Positions 9,135 to 19,144 of a stretch of 64,000 bases of DNA are shown in pieces. Source of the DNA: Bordetella genomosp. 7 (GTDB taxonomy: Bacteria > Pseudomonadota > Gammaproteobacteria > Burkholderiales > Burkholderiaceae_B); contig NZ_NEVK01000008.1 in NCBI RefSeq assembly GCF_002261265.1, forward strand, positions 372,001 to 436,000, in the 5' to 3' direction. Below the pieces are notes generated by a model that worked only from the letters and a program-made list of their open reading frames with translations, was not told the origin of the DNA and ran no database searches. Every line of letters begins with the position of its first letter. Position 1 is the stretch's first letter. The position numbers and the translations under genes were made by a program.

Positions 9135-10187
9135 TCACGCCGGGCTGGCGGGATGCGCCGCGGCGCCACCGTGGGCCGCGGCGGCCGGCGTCAGCGGCGC
9201 CAGGGCGGCCAGCAGGTCCTGCGCCACGCTTTCCCAGGTGCGCTTGAGCGCCCCTTCGCGCACCCCGGCACGGTCCAGCTCCAGGGCCTGACGGCAGGCC
9301 ATGCCCAGATCATCATTCACAAAGCCCGTGGCCCCGGCGTCTATCACGGCACGCGGCGCTTCGGAATGAAAGGCGGCCACCGGCGTGCCGCAGGCCATGG
9401 CTTCCAGCATGACCAGGCCAAACGTGTCCGTCGTGCTGGGAAACACAAACACGTCGGCGGCCGAGTAATAAGCCGGCAGCTTGTCGTCGGTCTGCATGCC
9501 CAGGAAATGCGCCTGGGGGTACGCCTGGCGCAGGCGCGCCTCGTCGGGGCCTGCGCCGATCACCACTTTGCTGCCCGGCAGGTCCAGCGACAGGAAGGCG
9601 TCCAGGTTCTTCTCGCGCGCCACCCGCCCCACGCTCAGGAAAATGGGCCGCGGCAGGCCGGCGAAGGCGTCGCGGCGCCCCGGGCGGAAGTGTGCCGCGT
9701 CCACCCCGCGCGACCACACCCGCAGGTTGGCCAGGCCGCGGGCGGCCACGATGTCGCGCACCGTGGGCGTGGGCACCAGCACGCAGGCCGAAGGCCGGTG
9801 AAACCAGCGCAGATAACGCCATGGCAAGGCGGACGGGATCCCCATGCGCGCCTGCAGGTAATCCGGAAACATCGTGTGAAATGACGTGGTGAACTGCCAG
9901 CCGCGGCGCAGCGCCAGGCGGCGCGCGGCCAGCCCCAGCGGGCCTTCGGTGGCGATGTGCAGCGCATCGGGCACGATGTCGCCCAGCACGCGGCGCAGCT
10001 GCCGGCCGGGCGCCACGCACAGGCGCAGTTCGGGCTCGGACGGCGCGGGCACCGTGCGCGCACCCGTGGGGCTGACCACCAGCAGTTCGTGGCCCCACAG
10101 GGTCAACAGGCGCTGCATGGTGGTCCAGGTGCGCACCACGCCGTTGACCTGCGGGGGCCAGGCGTCGGTAACAAGCACGATCCGCAT
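9135..10187 (-). CDS. Glycosyltransferase family 4 (mannosyltransferase-like)
   Basis: 350 residues. The start at 10187 (MRIVLVTDAWPPQVNGVVR) has GGAGGAT just upstream; the longer frame to 10256 has no family sequence. The N-terminus matches the GT-B acceptor domain of MgtA/SqdX-like enzymes. The C-terminal donor domain shows FLSVGRVAREKNLDAFL, VIGAGPDEARL and the E-x7-E block SSTTDTFGLVMLEAMACGTPVAAF. The sugar and acceptor are unknown; relatives add hexoses to lipids. The last ~25 residues are Ala/His-rich. It is not linked to the LPS locus at 41-64 kb. Confidence 0.82.
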   Translation of the reverse strand: MRIVLVTDAWPPQVNGVVRTWTTMQRLLTLWGHELLVVSPTGARTVPAPSEPELRLCVAPGRQLRRVLGDIVPDALHIATEGPLGLAARRLALRRGWQFTTSFHTMFPDYLQARMGIPSALPWRYLRWFHRPSACVLVPTPTVRDIVAARGLANLRVWSRGVDAAHFRPGRRDAFAGLPRPIFLSVGRVAREKNLDAFLSLDLPGSKVVIGAGPDEARLRQAYPQAHFLGMQTDDKLPAYYSAADVFVFPSTTDTFGLVMLEAMACGTPVAAFHSEAPRAVIDAGATGFVNDDLGMACRQALELDRAGVREGALKRTWESVAQDLLAALAPLTPAAAAHGGAAAHPASPA

Positions 10188-10276
10188 GGGATCCTCCGGA
10201 CACGGAAGTCGTCGATAACCGGATTTAGCCTGCGGTATGTGACCGGGCCAAGACAAAGGCGCCGTGCGCCCGTCGG

Positions 10277-10522
10277 TCAGCCTTTGCGGCGCGGGTATCC
10301 CTGCGCGCGGATACGCTGCCAGACGGCCTGCTTTTCGTCGTCGGTCATGAAGACCCAGTTGGACACTTCGGCGGCCGTGCGACCGCAGCCGCGGCAGATC
10401 TCGTCGAACAGGGTGGAGCAGACGGCCACGCAGGGCGAATCGGTAGCGGTAAAGGCCTGTCGGGAAGCGTCGGCGCAGACAGCATCCGGGGCGCCGGCGC
10501 CCTTGGAAGGGGTGTTGCTCAT
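10277..10522 (-). CDS. DUF1289 family small cysteine-rich protein
   Basis: 81 residues. The core CVAVCSTLFDEICRGCGRTAAEVSNW, with spacing C-x3-C-x8-C-x2-C, then a Trp-rich helix (DDEKQAVWQRI), is the DUF1289 signature. A metal or Fe-S ligand role has been suggested for the cysteines, but the function is unknown. It appears to be a single-gene unit. Confidence 0.85.
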   Translation of the reverse strand: MSNTPSKGAGAPDAVCADASRQAFTATDSPCVAVCSTLFDEICRGCGRTAAEVSNWVFMTDDEKQAVWQRIRAQGYPRRKG

Positions 10523-10628
10523 GCGCGGCAGCTTAACACCCCTGCTATGTCCCCTATTGGGATATCCCTGCTGCCGGGGCGGTCTGCCGGTGCCGCCGCT
10601 CGCAGCGACACAGGGAAATTCCCGTAGT

Positions 10629-10652
10629 AATTATTATTGCGAATTATTATCA
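10629..10652 (+). promoter_or_regulatory. Putative Fur box before the siderophore receptor gene
   Basis: AATTATTATTGCGAATTATTATCA lies about 30-50 bp before the receptor start. On the opposite strand it reads GATAATAATTCGCAATAATAATT, sharing the GATAAT hexamer and the ATTATC-type half sites of the Fur consensus. It is an AT-rich island in GC-rich DNA and fits iron repression of the receptor. Confidence 0.6.
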
Positions 10653-10680
10653 TGTCGTTTTTTAATTACGGGGGCAGGAA

Positions 10681-12870
10681 GTGGACGACATTTCCCAGGA
10701 TAATCCGGGCCGGCCAAGGCGGCTGACCGCGATCAGGCACGTGCTGGCAGGCGGCGCGGCGTTGTACGCTGCCGCGCTGTCGGCGCAGGGCGCCGATTCC
10801 GCCAGCGCCCCCGCCGTGCTGCCCACGGTCACTGTCACCGGCGCGCCGGTCGCCCTGGACGAGGCGCCCGCCGCCATCGCGGGCGGGCAGATCGGCGGCG
10901 GCGCCCGCATGGGCATCCTGGGCAACACGTCGGTCATGGACACGCCCTTCAGCGTCACCAGCTATACCGCCCAGACCATAGAAAACGAACAGGCGCGTTC
11001 GGTGGCCGATGTGGCCACCATGGACCCGTCCGTGCGCATGGGCAGCGCCCGCTCGAACATCAACGAAGACCTGACCATCCGCGGCTTCTCGGTGCCCACG
11101 TCGGACTTTGCGTTCAACGGCATGTTCGGCCTGACGCCCTATTGGCGCGCCCCGGTAGAAGCGCTGGAACGCATCGAAATCATCAAAGGTCCATCGGCGG
11201 CGCTGTTCGGCATGACTCCGGGCGGCAGCGTGGGCGGCGTGGTCAACCTGGTTCCCAAGCGCGCGACCGACGAGCCCATTACGCGGCTGACCGGCAGCGT
11301 GATGTCGGATTCGGTATTCGGGGTGCATGCAGACATCGGGCGCCGCTTCGGGCCCGACAACGCGTTTGGCATACGCGTAAATGCAATGATGCGCGACGGC
11401 GATACGCCCATCAAAGACCAGTCGGCACGTGACGCGCTGGGCTCGGTGGCCCTGGATTACCGTGGCAAGGCCCTGCGCGCGTCGCTGGACCTGCTGTGGC
11501 AGAAGGAACACATCGACAACGTGGTGCGGCAGTTCCAGCTGGGCCCGGGGCTGGACGCCATTCCCAAGGCGCCTGCCGGAAAGAACCCCTATCCCGGCCT
11601 GGGCTGGAGCGACGGCCGCAACGGCTCGGGCGTGCTCAAGGTGGAATACGACCTGACGGATCACCTTACCGCGTATGCCGGCTATGGCCAGCGCAAGCTG
11701 GACTGGGATGCCATTGCGGCCAACCCCGTCCTGCTGAATTCGCAGGGCGATTATTCGTATTTTGGCGGCTGGCAGCGCATGACGGTAGACAGCAAGTCCA
11801 CCGAACTGGGCTTGCGCGCCCATTTCAATACCGGCCCTGTCAGCCACAAGGCGGCGTTCAGCTACACCCGGCTCGACCAGGATTCCAGACTGGGGTTCTA
11901 CACCGGGTATCCGGGCGGCACGTCCAATATCTATTCGGGCGATGTGTTCGACACGCCGTCGACGGCGGGCATCGATAACCCGCTGAACCGCTATCAAAGC
12001 ACCCGGCTCACCAGCTACGCGCTGGCCGACACCATGGGATTCATGCAGGATCGCCTGCAGTTATCGCTGGGCGTGAGGCGCCAGCAGGTAGAAGGCCAGA
12101 ACTACAACTTCACCAACGGCGAGCCCAGCGGCCCCCGCTACGATAAAAGCGCCACCACGCCGTTTGCCGGGATCGTGTTCAGATTGCGGCCCGATGTATC
12201 GCTGTATGCCAGCTATGTCGAAGGCCTGTCGCAAGGCGATACCGCTCCGACCAGCGCCGCCATCACCAATCCCGGCGAAACGCTGCCGCCGTTCAAGTCC
12301 AAGCAGAAAGAAATCGGCGTCAAGTTCAGCCCGAGCGACAGCACACTGGCCACGCTCGCGCTTTTTGAACTGACGCGCCCCAGTTCCGGGATATCCGGCA
12401 ATACGTTCGGCGAGTACGGCGAGCAGCGCAATCGCGGGGTCGAGCTTACGTTCGCCACCGAAGTGGCGCGCGGGGTGCGCCTGCTGGGCGGCGCAAGCTA
12501 TATCGATGCGGTCATCACCGAAGCGGTATCGCCGGACCTGCAGGATAACCAGGCCATCGGCGTGCCCGACTGGCAGATCAACCTGGCAGCCGAATGGGAC
12601 ACGCCCTTCGTGCCGGGCCTGACGCTGCTGGGCCGCGTCGTGTACACGGACAGCAGCTACGCCGACGCGGCCAACACGCTGTCGCTGCCCAGCTGGACCC
12701 GCTTTGACGCGGGCGCGCGCTACGAAACCCGCGTCAGCGGCAAGCCGGTGACCTTCCGCTTCAACGTGGAGAATCTGTTCAACAAGAACTACTGGGGCAC
12801 CTCGACCAGCGGCTACCTGTTCGTCGGCAACCCGCGCACCTACACCTTGTCGGCGAGCATCGCTTTCTAA
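10681..12870 (+). CDS. TonB-dependent siderophore receptor
   Basis: 729 residues from a GTG. The ATG 29 bp upstream is out of frame, and GGGGGC is a weak ribosome site. A signal sequence runs to about residue 37 (HVLAGGAALYAAALSAQG). A TonB-box-like LPTVTVTGAP follows, then the plug domain (DTPFSVTSYTAQTIENEQARSVADV; RIEIIKGPSAALFGMTPGGSVGGVVNLVPKRA), then a barrel ending in YTLSASIAF with a C-terminal Phe. It has no N-terminal signalling domain and no FecI/FecR neighbours. It is probably Fur-regulated and co-transcribed with the PepSY membrane genes that follow; the ligand is not predictable. Confidence 0.9.
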   Translation: MDDISQDNPGRPRRLTAIRHVLAGGAALYAAALSAQGADSASAPAVLPTVTVTGAPVALDEAPAAIAGGQIGGGARMGILGNTSVMDTPFSVTSYTAQTIENEQARSVADVATMDPSVRMGSARSNINEDLTIRGFSVPTSDFAFNGMFGLTPYWRAPVEALERIEIIKGPSAALFGMTPGGSVGGVVNLVPKRATDEPITRLTGSVMSDSVFGVHADIGRRFGPDNAFGIRVNAMMRDGDTPIKDQSARDALGSVALDYRGKALRASLDLLWQKEHIDNVVRQFQLGPGLDAIPKAPAGKNPYPGLGWSDGRNGSGVLKVEYDLTDHLTAYAGYGQRKLDWDAIAANPVLLNSQGDYSYFGGWQRMTVDSKSTELGLRAHFNTGPVSHKAAFSYTRLDQDSRLGFYTGYPGGTSNIYSGDVFDTPSTAGIDNPLNRYQSTRLTSYALADTMGFMQDRLQLSLGVRRQQVEGQNYNFTNGEPSGPRYDKSATTPFAGIVFRLRPDVSLYASYVEGLSQGDTAPTSAAITNPGETLPPFKSKQKEIGVKFSPSDSTLATLALFELTRPSSGISGNTFGEYGEQRNRGVELTFATEVARGVRLLGGASYIDAVITEAVSPDLQDNQAIGVPDWQINLAAEWDTPFVPGLTLLGRVVYTDSSYADAANTLSLPSWTRFDAGARYETRVSGKPVTFRFNVENLFNKNYWGTSTSGYLFVGNPRTYTLSASIAF

Positions 12871-12874
12871 GGAC

Positions 12875-14046
12875 ATGACGATGTCCACGCAAACCTGGTC
12901 CTGGATACACAAGTGGAGCAGCCTGGTCAGCACGGCGTTCCTGCTGCTGCTGTGCATCACCGGCCTGCCCCTGATCTTTCACGAAGAGATCGAGCATATG
13001 CCGGGGTGGTAGAGGCGCCCCCGATGCCGCCCGGCACGCCCTACGCCAGCCTGGACCGGATCGCACAGGCCGCCCACGAGCGCCGCCCCGGCGAGGTCAT
13101 CCGCTATATGTTCTGGGACCAGGACGAGCATCCCGACCTGACCTATGTGTCCATGGCCCGCGCCTTGGACGCGCCTCCCGATGAAAACAACGCCCTCATC
13201 GTCGATTCGCGCACGGCCCGGGTGCTGGACGAGCCGGCCACCGACGAGGGGTTCATGTACATCATGCTCCGGCTGCACACCGACATGTTCGCCGGACTGC
13301 CGGGCATGCTGTTCCTGGGCGCGATGGGCCTGCTGATGGCGGTGGCGATCGTGTCGGGCGTGGTGCTGTACTACCCGTTCATGCGCCGGCTGAAATTCGG
13401 CGCGCTGCGCGCCGGGCGCAGCGCCCGCATCAAATGGCTGGACTGGCATAACCTGCTGGGCATCGTCACCGTCGTCTGGCTGCTGGTGGTAGGCGTCACC
13501 GGCAGTATCAACACCCTGAGCCGCATTGTGCTGGGCGTATGGCAAATGGACCAGATGGCCGAGATGACGGCGCCCTACCGCGGCCTGCCGCCCGTGACAC
13601 AGCCGGCCCACCTGCAGGCGTCGCTGGAAACCGCGCGCGCCGCCGTGCCCGGCATGACGGTAAGCCTGGTGGCATTTCCCGGCACGATGTTTTCCAGCCC
13701 CCACCACTACACGTTCTTCATGAAAGGCAGCACACCGGTGACCTCGCGCCTGCTCAAGCCGGCCCTGGTCGATGCATCCACCGGCGCGCTGACCGACTCG
13801 CGTGAGATGCCGTGGTACGTGAAGACACTGTTCCTGTCGCAGCCGCTGCATTTCGGCGACTACGGCGGACTGCCCTTGAAAGTGTTGTGGGCCATACTGG
13901 ATATCTTCACGATAATCGTGCTGGGCAGCGGCCTGTACCTGTGGCTGCGCAAGCCCACGGCGGCGGCCTCGCGCCGGAAGGCCGGCGACGCGCCCGACTT
14001 CGCGGATGCGATGCAGGACGCCGGCACACAAGAGGCCGCGCGATGA
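12875..14046 (+). pseudogene. PepSY-associated membrane protein, interrupted by a one-base frameshift
   Basis: The N-terminal part reads from ATG 12875/12881 (MSTQTWSWIHKWSSLVSTAFL, LLLLCITGLPLIFHEEIEHM) and hits TAG at 13010-13012. The rest (VVEAPPMPPGTPYASLDRIAQ onward) continues in the -1 frame to 14046. Restoring one G to the GGGG run at 13003-13006 would join the frames into a ~390-residue PepSY_TM protein with four membrane segments, the family's usual size. These proteins accompany siderophore receptors and may act in periplasmic iron reduction. The downstream half keeps a good family sequence, and its stop overlaps the next start (ATGA). Either the mutation is recent or it is a sequencing error. 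Confidence 0.8.
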
Positions 14047-14276
14047 ACCGCAATGCTACGCATACCCGTACCGACCATGCGCAGTCGGCGCGCGAGGTGT
14101 TTCGCGTGCCGGTATGGCTGGGCCTGGCGTCTATCGTGGGACTGCTGTCGGCGCTGTTTGGCGACGGCGCATGGGACGGATTGTCCTGGCTGACGATGCT
14201 GGCGCCGGTGGCGGCAGTATGCTGGGCGTGGCGCTGGCGCCTGACTCCCGCAAGGGGTGCCGGGCGCCAGCCGTAG
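14043..14276 (+). CDS. Small inner-membrane protein following the PepSY gene
   Basis: 77 residues (MNRNATHTRTDHAQSAREVF). There are two hydrophobic stretches (VWLGLASIVGLLSALFG and LTMLAPVAAVCWAWRW) separated by a short loop. The start overlaps the PepSY stop by ATGA, implying translational coupling. Small two-helix proteins of this kind commonly follow PepSY genes in iron-uptake operons; function unknown. Its stop is 4 bp from the convergent metK stop. Confidence 0.75.
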   Translation: MNRNATHTRTDHAQSAREVFRVPVWLGLASIVGLLSALFGDGAWDGLSWLTMLAPVAAVCWAWRWRLTPARGAGRQP

Positions 14277-14280
14277 TGCG

Positions 14281-15444
<1,164 letters not shown>

Positions 15445-15617
15445 GGATGCGTCCTTACGAAACCGGCGTAGCCGGCACACAGGGTTGACGAGGCGCGTAG
15501 CGCCCCGGATCCGAACCTGCCTGTGACGATCTGGGCGCGACGCTTTAGCGGATTTTGCCCGATGCGCAGCCTGCGCCCCGGGCGTCGCCCCGCAAGTTGT
15601 CGGTTAACTCGGCGACT

Positions 15618-15644
15618 GCGGGCATTTTAGGCGAAAATGCCCGC
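15618..15644. promoter_or_regulatory. Perfect 11-bp inverted repeat over the putative metK promoter
   Basis: GCGGGCATTTT-AGGCG-AAAATGCCCGC lies in the divergent metK/lpxL gap. On the minus strand one arm contains TAAAAT (15629-15624), a plausible -10 box about 180 bp before the metK GTG. A dyad centred on a promoter is the usual layout of an operator. The regulator is unknown. Confidence 0.5.
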
Positions 15645-15718
15645 TTCATGCAGACCGCCTGAATCTATCGATATACCGTTGCGCGCGCCGCGCGTGCCCC
15701 TGCCGTTGTTACTGTTGC

Positions 15719-16597
15719 ATGCTGCTTGCCCTGTTCCGCGCCGTCGCCCTGATCCCCCTGCCCGTGCTGCATGCCCTTGGCCGCGCGGTGGGGCTGCTGG
15801 TTTACGCCATTCCCGGGCGCTACCGGCAGCGGCTGCGCGCCAACGCGGCGCAGGCGGGCTATCCCGATGCGGCATTCGCGCGCCGCGCGGCCGCCGAGAC
15901 CGGCGCCATGATGGCCGAAATGCCCAAGGTATGGTTTAGCAGCGCCGAAGCCCTGTCCAAGGCCGTGTCCGACAGTTTCCAGGTGGCGCAGGCCGCGCGC
16001 GACGCGGGCCGCGGCATCCTGTTCCTGACCCCGCACCTGGGCTGCTTCGAGATCACCGCGCGCTACATCGCGGCGCGCGGCACGCCCATGACCGTCATGT
16101 TCCGCCCGCCGCGCATGCCGGCGCTGGCGCCGCTGCTGGATGCCGCGCGCAATACGGCCGACATGAAAGCCGTGCCCGCCACGATGCAGGGTGTGCGCGA
16201 ATTCGTGCGCGCCCTGCGCCGGCACGAATCGGTAGGGCTGTTGCCCGACCAGGCGCCCGGCGAGGGCGAAGGCGTGTGGGCGCCGTTCTTCGGGCGCATG
16301 GCGTACACCATGACGCTGCCGGGCAAGCTGGCGGCACAAACCGGCGTAGCCGTCATCGTGGTGGCGGGCGAACGCCTGCCGCGCGGACGGGGCTGGCGCC
16401 TGCACTTCGAACAAGTGCCCGAGCCGCTGCCCGCCGATGCGCAAGGGCAGGCGGCGCTGTTCAACGCCGCCATGGAAAAGCTGATCCGCCGCATCCCGCA
16501 TCAGTATTTGTGGAGTTACAACCGCTACAAGACGCCGCGCGGCGCGCCACCGGCCCCGCGCGCAGATGCCACCGACACCCCCGCCGTACATGACTGA
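15719..16597 (+). CDS. Lipid A late acyltransferase homologue (LpxL/HtrB family), first copy
   Basis: 292 residues. LpxL-family proteins move a secondary acyl chain from acyl-ACP to lipid A at the inner membrane. Seen: a hydrophobic N-terminal helix (LLALFRAVALIPLPVLHALG), the catalytic H-x4-D/E motif in TPHLGCFE, MFRPPRMP, the GLLPDQAPG block and the C-terminal HQYLWSYNRYKTP. The start at 15719 lies in a short pyrimidine-rich leader. Its stop overlaps the start of the next gene by 8 bp (ATGACTGA), so the two paralogues are translationally coupled. Confidence 0.88.
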   Translation: MLLALFRAVALIPLPVLHALGRAVGLLVYAIPGRYRQRLRANAAQAGYPDAAFARRAAAETGAMMAEMPKVWFSSAEALSKAVSDSFQVAQAARDAGRGILFLTPHLGCFEITARYIAARGTPMTVMFRPPRMPALAPLLDAARNTADMKAVPATMQGVREFVRALRRHESVGLLPDQAPGEGEGVWAPFFGRMAYTMTLPGKLAAQTGVAVIVVAGERLPRGRGWRLHFEQVPEPLPADAQGQAALFNAAMEKLIRRIPHQYLWSYNRYKTPRGAPPAPRADATDTPAVHD

Positions 16598-17480
16598 CTT
16601 CAAGACGCGCGCGCTGGCCGCGCTGTTTGCCTGGTTTGGCCGCATGCGTCCGGCCACGCGCCAACGCGTGGGCGCGGCGCTGGGCTGGCTGGCGCCTCGG
16701 CTGGCCCGATCGCGGGCGCGCATCGTGCGCATGAATCTGCGGCTGTGCTTTCCCGACGAGCCCGAGGCCTTGCGCGAACGCTGGCTGCACGAGCATTTCC
16801 GCGCCCTGGCCCAGACTATCGTCGATCGCGGCGTGCTCTGGTATGGCACGCCCGAGGCCGTGCGCGAGATGGTTACCCAAACCGGCGCCGAACGCATCAA
16901 CGCGCTGATCGCCGAAGGCCGCCCGGTGTTGCTGCTGGCGCCGCACTTCGTGGCCCTGGACGCGGCCGCCACGCGCCTGACCATGGAAGTGCCCAGCAGC
17001 GCCACCATGTACACCCCGCAGAGCGACCCCTCGGTGGATGCCATCGTGAGCCGGGGCCGCGCGCGGTTTAACGAAGTCTTTCTGGTCAGCCGCAAAGACG
17101 GCGTGCGCGAGCTGATCCGGCACCTGCGCGCGCCGCGCCCCGTCTACTACCTGCCCGACATGGATTTCGGCCGCAACGGCGCCGTGTTCGTGCCGTTTTT
17201 CGGCGTGCCGGCCGCCACGCTGCTGGCAACGGCTCAGCTTGCCCGCAAATGGGATGCGGCGGTGCTGCCGGTCATCGATTTCTGGGACCCTGCCACCGGG
17301 CGCTACCACGTCGAAGTGCTGCCGGCGCTCGACGACTTTCCTGGCGAAGGCTCGCTCGAAGACGCCACCGCCAGGCTCAACCGCGAGATCGAGGCCTGGG
17401 TCCGGCGCTGCCCCAGCCAGTATTACTGGGTGCACCGGCGCTTCAAGACGCGGCCGCTGGGCGAAGCCAAGTTCTACTAG
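16590..17480 (+). CDS. Lipid A late acyltransferase homologue (LpxL/HtrB family), second copy
   Basis: 296 residues from the Met at 16590 (MTDFKTRALAALFAWFGRM). H-x4-D appears as PHFVALD, followed by the positively charged block SRGRARFNEVFLVSRKDGVRELI and the PVYYLPDMDFGRNGAVFVPFFG motif (cf. GQD/PDMDFG in LpxL). It ends in QYYWVHRRFKTRP, the typical terminal motif. Together with the preceding paralogue it would set the secondary acylation of lipid A; which position each uses cannot be told from sequence. Confidence 0.88.
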   Translation: MTDFKTRALAALFAWFGRMRPATRQRVGAALGWLAPRLARSRARIVRMNLRLCFPDEPEALRERWLHEHFRALAQTIVDRGVLWYGTPEAVREMVTQTGAERINALIAEGRPVLLLAPHFVALDAAATRLTMEVPSSATMYTPQSDPSVDAIVSRGRARFNEVFLVSRKDGVRELIRHLRAPRPVYYLPDMDFGRNGAVFVPFFGVPAATLLATAQLARKWDAAVLPVIDFWDPATGRYHVEVLPALDDFPGEGSLEDATARLNREIEAWVRRCPSQYYWVHRRFKTRPLGEAKFY

Positions 17481-17519
17481 ACTCGCCACCGCCGCGCAGT
17501 AATGGGCGATAATCCCCAG

Positions 17520-18416
17520 ATGATCTGGAACTTCACCAAAATGCACGGGGCCGGCAACGACTTCGTCGTGCTCGACGGCGTGCGCCAGGCCATCGCCATG
17601 ACGCCCGAGCGCGCCCGCGCGCTGGCCGACCGGCATTTCGGCGTGGGCGCCGACCAGATCCTGCTGGTCGAGCCCGCCACCGTGCCCGACGCCGATTTCC
17701 GCTATCGCATCTTCAATGCCGACGGCTCCGAAGTCGAACATTGCGGCAACGGCGCGCGCTGCTTCGTGCGCTTTGTCCACGAACAGGGGCTGTCCAGCCG
17801 CAATCCGCTGCGCGCGCAGATCGCCACCGGCGTGCTGATACTCGACGAAGGCGCCGACGAACAAGTCACCGTCGACATGGGGGTCACCCGGTTCGACCCC
17901 GCCGCCCTGCCGTTTGACACCGCCGGCCTGGCCAGCACCGCGCAAGGCGACGATACGCTGTGGCACCTGGATCTGCCCGGCGCCCCGGCAGGGCTGCCGC
18001 GCAATGTCGCGGTATCGGCCGTGGCGATCTCCAATCCGCACGCCGTGCAGCAGGTCGACGACGTCGACACCGCGCCGGTGGCGGCCATCGGCCCCCTGGT
18101 CGAACAACATCCCCGGTTTGCGCGCCGCGTCAACGCCGGCTTCATGCAAGTGGTCGACCGCCACACCATCCGGCTGCGCGTCTACGAGCGCGGCGCGGGC
18201 GAAACGCTTGCCTGCGGCACCGGCGCCTGCGCGGCGGTGGCCGCCGGCATCCGGCGCGGCCTGCTCGATACGCCGGTGCGGGTGCAAACGCGCGGCGGCA
18301 CGCTGACGGTCGACTGGAACGGCGAACGGCTGCGCATGACCGGCCCTGCAGCTTCCGTCTATACCGGCCAGGTCGACATCGACAAACTGGTTTTTTCCAT
18401 GGCCCTTGGCCGCTGA
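17520..18416 (+). CDS. dapF: Diaminopimelate epimerase
   Basis: 298 residues from the Met at 17520 ([20 protein letters not shown]). It converts LL- to meso-diaminopimelate for lysine and peptidoglycan synthesis. The two catalytic cysteines are in [10 protein letters not shown] (about residue 82) and [10 protein letters not shown] (about residue 230). It begins the conserved cluster dapF-DUF484-xerC, with a 12-bp gap to the next gene. Confidence 0.96.
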   Translation: MIWNFTKMHGAGNDFVVLDGVRQAIAMTPERARALADRHFGVGADQILLVEPATVPDADFRYRIFNADGSEVEHCGNGARCFVRFVHEQGLSSRNPLRAQIATGVLILDEGADEQVTVDMGVTRFDPAALPFDTAGLASTAQGDDTLWHLDLPGAPAGLPRNVAVSAVAISNPHAVQQVDDVDTAPVAAIGPLVEQHPRFARRVNAGFMQVVDRHTIRLRVYERGAGETLACGTGACAAVAAGIRRGLLDTPVRVQTRGGTLTVDWNGERLRMTGPAASVYTGQVDIDKLVFSMALGR

Positions 18417-18428
18417 TCCCACGCCCTC

Positions 18429-19103
18429 ATGACCGATACCGCTTTCACCGCCCAGGACGTCGCGGATTTCCTGCAGAACCATCCCGAATTCTTCGACCAG
18501 CATGCCGACATCTTCGCCACGCTGCAGGTGCCGCACCCGCATGGCGCGCGCGCCATTTCGTTGGGCGAACGGCAAATCCTCACCCTGCGCGAGCGCAATC
18601 GCGAACTCGAATGGCGCCTGAACGAACTGACCCACTACGCCGATTCCAACGAAGCGATCGGCGAACATGTGTCGCTGTGGTGCAGCCGGCTGCTGGGTGA
18701 ATCCGAACCACAGCGCCTGCCGGGCGAAATCGCCCTGGGCCTGGCCGAGCAGTTCGACTTGAATCACGTTGCGCTGCGGCTCTGGAACCTGCCGGGCCAG
18801 CCGCCCACCGGCTATGGCGAACCGGTATCGGCCGACGTGCACGCATTTACCGACAGCCTCAAGGCGCCTTATTGCGGCACCGACACAGGTTTCGAGGCAA
18901 TCGGCTGGCTGGATGCCAAACCGCAATCCGTGGCCCTGATCCCGCTGCGCCTGGACGCCGACCAGCCCAGCGTAGGCCTGCTGGTGCTGGGTTCGGACGA
19001 CCCGGAGCGCTTCAGCCCCGACATGGGCACGGTGTTTCTCGAAAACATTGGCAGGCTGGCCTCCGCCGCGCTGCGCCGTCTGGCCGCGCCCGCCCAGCCC
19101 TGA
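18429..19103 (+). CDS. DUF484 family protein (GAF-like)
   Basis: 224 residues. The start TAFTAQDVADFLQNHPEFFDQHADIF is the diagnostic N-terminus of DUF484. A basic coiled-coil (ALGERQILTLRERNRELEWRLNEL region) precedes a GAF-like domain (VALIPLRLDADQPSVGLLVLGSDDPERFSPDMGTVFLENIG). It is conserved between dapF and xerC in many proteobacteria; the molecular function is not established. Confidence 0.92.
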   Translation: MTDTAFTAQDVADFLQNHPEFFDQHADIFATLQVPHPHGARAISLGERQILTLRERNRELEWRLNELTHYADSNEAIGEHVSLWCSRLLGESEPQRLPGEIALGLAEQFDLNHVALRLWNLPGQPPTGYGEPVSADVHAFTDSLKAPYCGTDTGFEAIGWLDAKPQSVALIPLRLDADQPSVGLLVLGSDDPERFSPDMGTVFLENIGRLASAALRRLAAPAQP

Positions 19104-19144
19104 CTCCACCGGGCCGCCGCCGGCATGCACCGCCCGTTGCCATC

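Noticed and set aside
12990..13015. Programmed -1 ribosomal frameshift in the PepSY gene
   Set aside because: There is no X-XXY-YYZ slippery heptamer (the codons are CCG GGG TGG). A missing G in the run explains the break more simply.
15445..15644. Known SAM riboswitch upstream of metK
   Set aside because: The leader has a GCUAAAG segment and strong stems, but I could not fit it to the SAM-I, SAM-II or SAM/SAH consensus. It is left as an unassigned structured leader.
16461..19130. 889-codon minus-strand open frame opposite the lpxL/dapF/DUF484 genes
   Set aside because: It is the complement of four well-supported genes. Long shadow frames are expected in GC-rich DNA with biased third positions.
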